Shown in pieces: positions 27,622 through 34,582 of a stretch of 36,358 nucleotides of DNA. The notes below the pieces were generated by a model. It did no database searches. It saw only the letters and a program-made list of their open reading frames with translations, and was not told the origin of the DNA. A program made the translations under genes and the position numbers. The DNA lies in contig JANYEE010000021.1 in NCBI GenBank assembly GCA_025363275.1, positions 1 through 36,358 on the forward strand, in the 5' to 3' direction. Source of the DNA: Burkholderiales bacterium (GTDB lineage Bacteria; Pseudomonadota; Gammaproteobacteria; Burkholderiales; Burkholderiaceae_C). Position 1 is the first letter of the stretch. Each line of letters opens with the position of its first letter.

Positions 27622-28119
27622 ATGACCCCTAAAACTTCGTCCTCTACTGCCGCGCCGGCAATGTCAATCGTACAAGCTTCTGCGCAGCGCGCGCTACGTC
27701 TGCGCGACGCGCTGGACCGCCTGCTTAACCGTTTCCAGCCCGTGGCTGCGTTGCTGGCCCGCGGGTATGTAGCACAGGTTTTTTTCAGCGCGGGCCTAAC
27801 CAAGTTGCGTGACTGGGACACCACCGTGGCTTTGTTCACAGATGAGTACCACGTACCCTTGTTGTCGCCTGCTGTGGCAGCGGTGCTGGGCACTTGCGGG
27901 GAGGTGGTTCTACCCGTGCTATTAGTTCTCGGATTGGGTGGCCGCATCCCTGCCCTGGGATTGTGTGTGGTGAACGCGGTAGCGGTTATTTCGCTCTCCG
28001 AAATCGCTCCAGCCGCTTTGCAGCAACATATCACATGGGGTGTTTTATTGGTCGGTTTGGCTGTATTTGGCGCTGGGCGCTGGGCAGTGGATACCCTACT
28101 CAAGGTCAATCCGCGTTAA
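27622..28119 (+). CDS. DoxX-family membrane protein
   Basis: 165 residues with about four membrane helices after a cytoplasmic N-terminus of about 40 residues. The DoxX signature is visible as ARGYVAQVFFSAGLTKLRDWDTTVALFTDEYHVPLL followed by AAVLGTCGEVVLPVLLVLGLGGRIPALGL. DoxX proteins commonly close bufferin-type operons, and a redox role linked to quinone or thiol chemistry has been suggested for the family. It starts 8 nt after bufC. Confidence 0.9.
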   Translation: MTPKTSSSTAAPAMSIVQASAQRALRLRDALDRLLNRFQPVAALLARGYVAQVFFSAGLTKLRDWDTTVALFTDEYHVPLLSPAVAAVLGTCGEVVLPVLLVLGLGGRIPALGLCVVNAVAVISLSEIAPAALQQHITWGVLLVGLAVFGAGRWAVDTLLKVNPR

Positions 28120-28128
28120 GCTTTCCCG

Positions 28129-30267
28129 ATGTCAGACGCAGTCGCCTTCAACCCCCATCCAGTACCGAAATCTAGGCTCTGGCCGCAAGGCATTGGCCGT
28201 CGCCTGGCGCTGGGCTTTGGTGCCTTGGTGGCATTGATGTTGTTGGCCTTGAGCCAAGTGGGTTTGCAGTTGCGCGTGGTCAGTGACATCACTCAGCGTT
28301 TTGCCACTGGTGATATGCAACGCCTGCTGCGGGTGCAGTCTTTGGGTATTCAAATTGAAGGTGTAGGCACACCACTGGCACGGTTGATGAGTGCATCGCG
28401 CAAAAACCGCGTGCCGGAATACACCGAGATTGATGCACGCAATCGCCGTATTGACAACATCATCGAGTCCTTGTTCAACGACCTCAAAGACGTTGGGCAG
28501 GAGGAAACACTCAGGCGCTTGAAAGACAGCCGGGCGAACTACCAGACGGCGTTCATCGCTACCGTCGATGAGGTGGAAGCCGGGGATATGACTGCGGCCA
28601 TTCAGGCGTTGAATGAACGTATCAACCCCGCGCTAAACGCCATGCTGCAGGAATCCAATAACTTGTTACAGCGCGAACGCGAGCGGGTGGAAACCCAGCT
28701 CGACGATGCACAGACTCTGTTTCGCAAGGTTACCCTTTGGGTGGGGGGGCTCTCATTACTGGTGGTTGGTTTTGCGTCGTGGTTGGCGTGGCGCACCACG
28801 GGTAGCGTGGTGATACCACTGCGCGCCCTAGAATCCGCAGCGCGCGAAATTGCGCAAGGTAACTATGCCAGCCGGGTACCCACCACAGGAACGACGGAGG
28901 TGGACCGTGTGGGCGGTGCCCTGAACACGATGGCCGCAACGGTGGCTGAACGCGAACAGCAAATTGTGCGTTTAGCGTATGAGGACGCCCTCACTGGCCT
29001 GCCCAACCGCACCGCTTTGTTGAAGCCTTTGCACCCTGTGCATGTCGTTCCCAATACGGTCGCACTACTTGACTTAGCGCGCCTCAAGGTTGTTAACGAA
29101 ACTCTGGGTTACACCACAGGCGACACCTTGATCCAGCAATTGGGCCAACGCACCGCTGCTGTGTTTATGGCTGCGTCTGCAGGCGGGCAGATAGGACCTG
29201 AGCCTTTGGTGGCGCGACTCTCCGGAGGCACTTTTGCAGTTGCCTTTTTTGCGTCATCCCGAGACGATGCCCAAGCCATGCACAGCGCTCTGAAAGCGGC
29301 GATGGCACAGGTAGTCCATTGCAGCGGCCACAACGTGGATATGGATGTCTCGATTGGCTATGCCGACAGTGGTAGTGCGGACGTGTCTCTGTCGGTTGAT
29401 ACATTGTTACGTAACGCCGAAGTGGCCTTGCACACCGCCAAGCGCACGGCCCAGGGGCACGCTTGGCACAGCGAAGCCCAAGAGGCCGCCCGCCTGGATC
29501 ACTTGAGTCTGGTGACCGACTTGCGTCTGGCCGTCGCGGAGTCGCAGTTACAGATGTGGTTACAGCCCAAATTTTCATTACGAACTGGCATGGCAGTGGG
29601 TGCCGAGGCGCTGGTGCGCTGGCAGCACCCTACACGTGGTTTTATTTCGCCCGCCGAGTTCGTGCCGTTTGCAGAACAGACCGGCTACATCACCTTGGTG
29701 ACCGACTGGATGTTGCGCGAAGCGCTGCGCACCCTTGCTCAGTGGACACAGCGTCAGCCGCATCTGACCATCGCCGTGAATGTGAGCACCCGCGATTTGC
29801 AAGACGCTGGTTTTGCGGATCACGTCGGCCAACTATTGCAAGAAAGTGGTGTGCAGCCCGCGCGCTTGCGCCTGGAAATTACCGAAAGCGGTCTGATGGA
29901 AGATCCCCACAGGAGCATCGCTTTGCTGCACAGCCTGCGTGCGCTGGGTACGCCTCTTTCTATTGATGACTTTGGCACGGGTTATTCGTCGTTGGCGTAT
30001 TTGCAAAAACTGCCCGTCAGCGAGCTAAAAATTGACCGCGCCTTCATCGACAAAATTGATAGCGCACCGGGTTCCCAAAAACTGGTGAAGGCCATGACTG
30101 AGATGGGCCATGGCATGGACCTGTTGGTGACTGCCGAAGGGGTAGAAACTGAAGCAGAACGTGCCACCATTACCGCATTGGGATGTGATGTGATGCAGGG
30201 CTACCTGGCCAGCAAACCGCTGTATGGTGCGGCGCTGCAGAAGTGGTTTGAGGCACTCCCCCCATGA
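28129..30267 (+). CDS. membrane GGDEF-EAL protein with degenerate GGDEF, probable c-di-GMP phosphodiesterase
   Basis: 712 residues. Membrane helix 1 (about 24-46) and helix 2 (about 202-221) flank a mostly helical periplasmic sensor. HAMP (about 222-275) leads to a GGDEF-like domain (about 281-445). Its active site reads SGGTF (365-369), so the catalytic Asp/Glu pair is lost. The EAL domain (about 461-708) keeps EAL (493-495) in GAEALVRW, ITES and DDFGTGYSSL, so c-di-GMP cleavage is likely. It starts 9 nt after the DoxX gene and overlaps the next gene by 4 nt, suggesting co-transcription with the bufferin genes. Confidence 0.93.
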   Translation: MSDAVAFNPHPVPKSRLWPQGIGRRLALGFGALVALMLLALSQVGLQLRVVSDITQRFATGDMQRLLRVQSLGIQIEGVGTPLARLMSASRKNRVPEYTEIDARNRRIDNIIESLFNDLKDVGQEETLRRLKDSRANYQTAFIATVDEVEAGDMTAAIQALNERINPALNAMLQESNNLLQRERERVETQLDDAQTLFRKVTLWVGGLSLLVVGFASWLAWRTTGSVVIPLRALESAAREIAQGNYASRVPTTGTTEVDRVGGALNTMAATVAEREQQIVRLAYEDALTGLPNRTALLKPLHPVHVVPNTVALLDLARLKVVNETLGYTTGDTLIQQLGQRTAAVFMAASAGGQIGPEPLVARLSGGTFAVAFFASSRDDAQAMHSALKAAMAQVVHCSGHNVDMDVSIGYADSGSADVSLSVDTLLRNAEVALHTAKRTAQGHAWHSEAQEAARLDHLSLVTDLRLAVAESQLQMWLQPKFSLRTGMAVGAEALVRWQHPTRGFISPAEFVPFAEQTGYITLVTDWMLREALRTLAQWTQRQPHLTIAVNVSTRDLQDAGFADHVGQLLQESGVQPARLRLEITESGLMEDPHRSIALLHSLRALGTPLSIDDFGTGYSSLAYLQKLPVSELKIDRAFIDKIDSAPGSQKLVKAMTEMGHGMDLLVTAEGVETEAERATITALGCDVMQGYLASKPLYGAALQKWFEALPP

Positions 30268-30896
30268 AAAAAACCATAGACCTGGCCACCTGGAGCCGAC
30301 GTGAACACTTTGAGTTTTTCTCCAGCCTAGATGAGCCCTTCCATGGACTGGTGGTGAACCTCGATTGCACCGCCACCTTCAGCCATTGCCGCCAGCAGCG
30401 CCAACCATTCTTTCTAACTTACCTGCACAAGATTTTGCAAGCTGTGAACGACACGGATGCCATGCGCCAGCGCATTGAGGGCGGTGCGGTGGTGGAGTAC
30501 GAGCGCGTGCATTGCAATGTGACCGTTGCGCGGGAAGACAGCACATTTGGTTTTTGTTCGATCGACTTTGAGCCCGACTTCGCGCGCTTTATGCCACCAG
30601 CACAGGCTGCCATGCTGCGCGTGCAGCAGGGCAGTGGCCTGGGTTTGAAAGATACCGTAGTGCGCAACAACGATATCCATTTCTCAGCCCTGCCCGATAT
30701 CCGCTTCACCGGCCTGACCCACGCTCGGAGCTACGGCACCGAAAGGAGTGAACCTAAAATTTCGGTGGGTAAAGTCTTTCAAGAAGGTGAGCGCTGGCAC
30801 ATGCCATTGGCGGTCTTTGTGCACCACGGTTTGGTGGACGGGCAGCATGTGGCCGCCTTCCTGAAAGGTACCGAGCAGTTGTTTAAAACTCCCTAA
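30264..30896 (+). CDS. chloramphenicol acetyltransferase-family acyltransferase
   Basis: 210 residues, the usual length of a CAT trimer subunit (about 210-220). The active-site motif is FVHHGLVDGQH (about 185-195), whose second His corresponds to the CAT catalytic base, with the conserved Asp four residues later. The N-terminal REHFEFF and FFLTYLHKIL segments also match. It may acetylate an unknown acceptor from acetyl-CoA; chloramphenicol is not implied. The ATG overlaps the EAL gene's stop (ATGA), an unusual partnership. Confidence 0.88.
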   Translation: MKKTIDLATWSRREHFEFFSSLDEPFHGLVVNLDCTATFSHCRQQRQPFFLTYLHKILQAVNDTDAMRQRIEGGAVVEYERVHCNVTVAREDSTFGFCSIDFEPDFARFMPPAQAAMLRVQQGSGLGLKDTVVRNNDIHFSALPDIRFTGLTHARSYGTERSEPKISVGKVFQEGERWHMPLAVFVHHGLVDGQHVAAFLKGTEQLFKTP

Positions 30897-31003
30897 AGCC
30901 AGTTGCTACTTGGCCCTGCCAGCGTGCCAAAACTCCACTGTTACGATGCCTTGCAGACCGTGCCAATGTAATGTGAAAGCCACCGTTTTTCAGGAGGAGT
31001 CGC

Positions 31004-31633
31004 ATGGGCGATAGCAATCAGTTCCTGTACGCCCAGCGCGTGCTCAAGAATATCAAGGGCCGAGTTCTGGAAATCGGCTCTAAGGACTATGGCAACACCC
31101 AGCCATTTCGCGAGCTGTTCCAACATTGCGACTACGTTGGCGTGGACTTGGAAGATGGCAAAAACGTCGACTATGTGGTGGACCTAGAAAAGGGGCTTGG
31201 CCCCTTGCAGGGTCAGAAGTTTGATCTAATCATTATCTGCTCGGTGCTGGAGCATTCCCCCAGGCCCTGGGTGCTGGCCCAGAATATTCAGAACGCCCTG
31301 TCCGATACCGGAACGGTGTACTCCTGCCACCCGTGGGTCTGGCGGTATCACAAATACCCTGACGATTACTTCCGTTTCTCGCCCAAGGGAATCCAGGTGT
31401 TGTTCGACCAGTTGCACTTCTGGCTCCCATCCCTTTACTCTACTTACCGGGAGGGTGAGTTCCTGTCCTTCACACAAGACGACGGCATCGACAACAAGAT
31501 GGCCATCATGGACGACCAGGGGCGCAAGTACTTGCCGTATCTGCAGACCGTCATGGTGGGTACCAAAGGCGTTGAAACCTATGCCGACTTGTATGAGTCC
31601 TATCTGGGTCTGCAGTCGCCGCTTGAGGGGTAA
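31004..31633 (+). CDS. class I SAM-dependent methyltransferase-like protein
   Basis: 209 residues with a strong Shine-Dalgarno (AGGAGGAG, 5-6 nt before ATG). Motif I is VLEIGSKDYG (about 21-30). The acidic end of strand 2 is YVGVDLEDG (about 45-53), followed by FDLIIICSVLEHSPRPW, typical of Methyltransf_11/23 proteins. The substrate is unknown. It overlaps the next gene by 1 nt (TAATG). The spacer of 107 nt upstream shows no clear promoter or RNA structure. Confidence 0.8.
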   Translation: MGDSNQFLYAQRVLKNIKGRVLEIGSKDYGNTQPFRELFQHCDYVGVDLEDGKNVDYVVDLEKGLGPLQGQKFDLIIICSVLEHSPRPWVLAQNIQNALSDTGTVYSCHPWVWRYHKYPDDYFRFSPKGIQVLFDQLHFWLPSLYSTYREGEFLSFTQDDGIDNKMAIMDDQGRKYLPYLQTVMVGTKGVETYADLYESYLGLQSPLEG

Positions 31634-32619
31634 TGGTCGACGCCATGCAGCACCTGCATTACCTGGTTCCCGGCACGTATGAATCGGTAGAGCCGTTGCG
31701 TGATTCAGCTATGGCCAGCATCCGGATGCGGCTGCTGCCTGCGGCGCTGGCCCTGCAATCCAGGGGCTGGACTTGTAGTTTCGGGGACCAAGTGCATGGC
31801 GCGCCGTCCCGTGTGGTGGTCACCAAAATTGGCGCGAACGGAATCGAGGCGCGTCAGCAGCTGTGGCTACAGCAAATAGAGCATCGCAAGCAGCAGGGCG
31901 CCGCGGTCTGGGTGGATTACACCGACCACCATCTGGGTTTTCCATCTCCCATGTCCGAGTTCTATCGCGCTGCTTTGGGCTTGGCCGACGCGTGCACGGT
32001 TCCTTCGCGCCACATGGCGTCGCTGCTTGCAGAGGTTTGGGGTGGGCCTGTCTACGTCGTGCAAGATGCCATTGAGGTTCAGATTGCACCCCCAAAGCTC
32101 CAAGCCGATGCCGCGGTCACATTGCTCTGGTTTGGGCATGCTTCCAATGTGGAGTACTTACGTAGATTTTTGGAAACGGGCTTGGCTGCGGGGCAGGAGA
32201 TACGCCTGATTGCGCTCTCTAACGAAGCTGGCTTGCGCCTGATCACGGCCCACCCTATTCAGTCTCCGGCAAAGGTCGAAATCCTGTTAGGACTCTGGTC
32301 GGTAGAGACCATGGTGGAAGCCGCTGCCCAAGCGGACGTGTGCATCATTCCTAGTGATGTAGACGATCTGCGCAAGGCGGCTGCCAGCACGAATCGTTTG
32401 GTGACGGCTCTGGCGATGGGCTTACCGACTGCAGCCGATGCGCTGCCTAGTTATATCGAATTCAAAGACTACTACACAGCCTTGCGCAGTGAGGAGTTCA
32501 AAGCCCTGCTGGAAAACCCTCAAAATTTTCATACGGCGGTCTTGGCTGCGCAGGAAAAAATCGTACCCCGGTTTGCTGCCTGCACGCTGGGTGAGGACTG
32601 GGCTACCCTCCTCGGCTGA
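31633..32619 (+). CDS. glycosyltransferase-like protein (GT-B fold suspected)
   Basis: 328 residues, with no clear named family. The C-terminal half (LLWFGHASNVEYLRRFLE, then LGLWSVETMVEAAAQADVCIIPSD, then STNRLVTALAMGLPTAA) has the layout of GT-B glycosyltransferases: a Gly/His loop, an acidic donor-site segment and a final helix. The N-terminal half (LPAALALQSRGWTCSFGD) resembles acceptor-side Rossmann folds. A second possible start is ATG 31645. It is coupled to the methyltransferase by a 1-nt overlap, so the two may decorate a common glycan or lipid. Confidence 0.6.
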   Translation: MVDAMQHLHYLVPGTYESVEPLRDSAMASIRMRLLPAALALQSRGWTCSFGDQVHGAPSRVVVTKIGANGIEARQQLWLQQIEHRKQQGAAVWVDYTDHHLGFPSPMSEFYRAALGLADACTVPSRHMASLLAEVWGGPVYVVQDAIEVQIAPPKLQADAAVTLLWFGHASNVEYLRRFLETGLAAGQEIRLIALSNEAGLRLITAHPIQSPAKVEILLGLWSVETMVEAAAQADVCIIPSDVDDLRKAAASTNRLVTALAMGLPTAADALPSYIEFKDYYTALRSEEFKALLENPQNFHTAVLAAQEKIVPRFAACTLGEDWATLLG

Positions 32620-32648
32620 TGTGCCCAAGCCACCGCCAAGGCCCTGCT

Positions 32649-32657
32649 TGGTATACT
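32649..32657 (+). promoter_or_regulatory. extended -10 promoter of metX-metW
   Basis: TG-G-TATACT is an extended -10 element without a good -35. Transcription would start about 7 nt downstream, near 32664, exactly where the SAM-II aptamer begins. Confidence 0.6.
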
Positions 32658-32663
32658 GCACAG

Positions 32664-32718
32664 CAGCGCCAATTTGCTCCAGCTTGCGGGCGCTTAATAA
32701 ATACAGCTAAACACGGAC
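32664..32718 (+). promoter_or_regulatory. SAM-II riboswitch aptamer
   Basis: All parts of the SAM-II H-type pseudoknot consensus are present in order. P1 is AGCGCC (32665-32670) pairing with GGCGCT (32689-32694). The loop holds AATTTG and GCTTGC. The A-rich stretch TAATAAAT is followed by the conserved GCTAAA (32706-32711) and a closing GG (32715-32716). SAM-II binds S-adenosylmethionine and switches off methionine-synthesis genes. Here it precedes metX, its classic target. The class is best known from Alphaproteobacteria. Confidence 0.92.
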
Positions 32719-32735
32719 CCGCCTTTTGGCATTGC

Positions 32736-32774
32736 AACCCGGCCCGCGTTTAGCGTTGCCGGGTTTTGTTTTTT
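32736..32774 (+). terminator. rho-independent terminator of the metX riboswitch
   Basis: AACCCGGC (32736-32743) pairs perfectly with GCCGGGTT (32758-32765), followed by TTGTTTTTT ending at the metX ATG. The loop contains CCGCGTTTAGC (32744-32754). This can pair with GCTAAACACGG (32706-32716) of the aptamer with a single A-C mismatch, so aptamer and terminator look mutually exclusive with an antiterminator. Confidence 0.88.
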
Positions 32775-33995
32775 ATGCTGATCGCTACGCCACAGTCCAT
32801 GACCTTTGATGCGCCTTTGCCCTTGCAAAGCGGCGCGTCCATCCATGGCTATTCCCTGAGTTACGAGACCTACGGCACGCTCAATGCCGACAAATCCAAC
32901 GCCGTATTGGTGTGCCACGCACTCAATGCGTCGCACCACGTGGCGGGCGTGTACGCCGGTCAGGAGAATTCCGCTGGCTGGTGGGACAACATGATTGGTC
33001 CTGGCAAATCGGTGGACACCCACCAGTTCTTTGTCATTGGCGTCAACAACCTGGGCTCTTGCTTTGGCTCGACCGGGCCCATGCACACCCACCCGGATAC
33101 CGCCAAGGTCTATGGTGCAGACTTTCCGGTGGTGACCGTAGAGGACTGGGTCAACGCCCAGGCGCGCTTGCTCGATGCACTGGGCATTCAGACGCTGGCA
33201 GCTGTGTTGGGTGGTAGCCTGGGCGGTATGCAAGCGCTGAGCTGGACGCTGCAATACCCCGAGCGCGTGGCCCATGCCGTGGTGGTGGCCAGCGCGCCCA
33301 ACCTCACGGCCGAGAACATTGCCTTCAATGAAGTCGCGCGCCGCGCTATCGTCACCGACCCGGACTTCCATGGCGGTCACTTTTACGAGCACGGTGTCAT
33401 TCCCAAACGCGGCTTGCGCATTGCCCGCATGATTGGTCATATCACTTACCTGAGTGATGACGTGATGAACGAAAAGTTCGGCAGACAGATTAAAACCTCC
33501 ACGCTCCCCGCTGCGCTTGGTTCACTGCCCCCCGAGGGAGCCCTCGCCGCACCCGTGATCCCGTACAAGTATTCGACGCAGGATGTGGAGTTTCAGATTG
33601 AGAGTTACTTGCGCTACCAGGGCGACAAGTTTGCCGAATATTTTGACGCCAACACCTACCTGTTGATCACCCGCGCGCTGGACTACTTTGACCCGGCGCG
33701 CGCCTTTGGTGGTGACCTGACCCAGGCGCTGGCGCGGGCGACTTGCAAATTCCTGTTGGTCAGTTTCACCACCGACTGGCGCTTTAGCCCCCAGCGCAGC
33801 CGCGAGATCGTCAAAGCCCTGCTGGACAACCGTCGCGACGTGAGCTACGCCGAGATCGACGCGCCCCACGGGCACGACGCCTTTTTGCTGGACGACCCGC
33901 GCTACATGCGCGCAATACGCTCGTATTTCGATGGCATTGCGGCCCGCTTGGTCGTGCCGCAGCAAGTAACTGCTGTTGCAGGAGAGCCAGCATGA
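32775..33995 (+). CDS. metX: homoserine O-acyltransferase (MetX)
   Basis: 406 residues from ATG 32775; the frame is open a few codons further, but those lie in the terminator. It activates homoserine with acetyl- or succinyl-CoA, the first committed step of methionine synthesis. It is an alpha/beta-hydrolase with nucleophile Ser148 in GGSLGG and probable triad partners Asp334 and His367. Residues about 241-264 ([10 protein letters not shown]...) look like an insertion coded by a GC-rich repeat. No convincing Shine-Dalgarno precedes the ATG because the U tract abuts it. It overlaps metW by 4 nt. Confidence 0.96.
   Translation: MLIATPQSMTFDAPLPLQSGASIHGYSLSYETYGTLNADKSNAVLVCHALNASHHVAGVYAGQENSAGWWDNMIGPGKSVDTHQFFVIGVNNLGSCFGSTGPMHTHPDTAKVYGADFPVVTVEDWVNAQARLLDALGIQTLAAVLGGSLGGMQALSWTLQYPERVAHAVVVASAPNLTAENIAFNEVARRAIVTDPDFHGGHFYEHGVIPKRGLRIARMIGHITYLSDDVMNEKFGRQIKTSTLPAALGSLPPEGALAAPVIPYKYSTQDVEFQIESYLRYQGDKFAEYFDANTYLLITRALDYFDPARAFGGDLTQALARATCKFLLVSFTTDWRFSPQRSREIVKALLDNRRDVSYAEIDAPHGHDAFLLDDPRYMRAIRSYFDGIAARLVVPQQVTAVAGEPA
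33495..33566 (+). repeat. GC-rich repeat-derived insertion in metX
   Basis: The segment encodes about 24 residues beginning [20 protein letters not shown], sitting between [10 protein letters not shown] and [16 protein letters not shown]. In the MetX proteins I know, those two blocks are separated by only a few residues. The DNA contains CTGCCCCCCGAGGGAGCCCTCG, whose CCCCCCGAGG core also occurs in the intergenic repeat at 16011-16088. Confidence 0.55.
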
Positions 33996-34573
33996 ACGAC
34001 AACCTGAATCAACGCGCCATTGCTGCTCTGGTGCCGCGTGGCGCGCGCGTGCTAGACCTGGGCTGCGGCGACGGCAGCATGTTGGCCTACCTGCAAAAAG
34101 AACGCGGCTGCACCGGCTATGGCGTGGAGCTGGACGATGCCAACGTGCTGGCGTGTATGCAACGCGGCGTGAATGTACTGCAGCTCAATCTGGATGCGGG
34201 CCTGTCACTGTTTGGCGACGCCTCGTTTGATGTGGTGCTGCAGATCGACACCTTGCAGCATTTGCGCAATGCCGAGACTATGCTGAAGGAGACCGTGCGC
34301 GTGGGTCGCCTGGGCATCGTGGCCTTCCCCAATTTTGCGCATTGGCCCAACCGTCTGAGCATTCTGAAGGGCCGCATGCCAGTCACCAAGCGCCTGCCTT
34401 ACCAGTGGTACGACACGCCGAATATCCGTGTCGGCACCCATGCAGACTTGGCTACCCTAGCCGAGCGCAACGGCCTGAAGATCCAAAGCAACTTTGGTTT
34501 GCAAAACGGCCGTGCTGTGCACTTTGCGCCCAATCTGATGGCGGGCACTTCGGTCTACACACTGACACGCTAG
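33992..34573 (+). CDS. metW: methionine biosynthesis protein MetW
   Basis: 193 residues, a methyltransferase-fold protein with motif [16 protein letters not shown] (about 16-30) and [12 protein letters not shown]. MetW is encoded with metX in many proteobacteria and is needed, with it, for homoserine acylation. Its ATG overlaps the metX stop, so the SAM-II switch controls both. Confidence 0.95.
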   Translation: MNDNLNQRAIAALVPRGARVLDLGCGDGSMLAYLQKERGCTGYGVELDDANVLACMQRGVNVLQLNLDAGLSLFGDASFDVVLQIDTLQHLRNAETMLKETVRVGRLGIVAFPNFAHWPNRLSILKGRMPVTKRLPYQWYDTPNIRVGTHADLATLAERNGLKIQSNFGLQNGRAVHFAPNLMAGTSVYTLTR

Positions 34574-34582
34574 GCAACCGCT

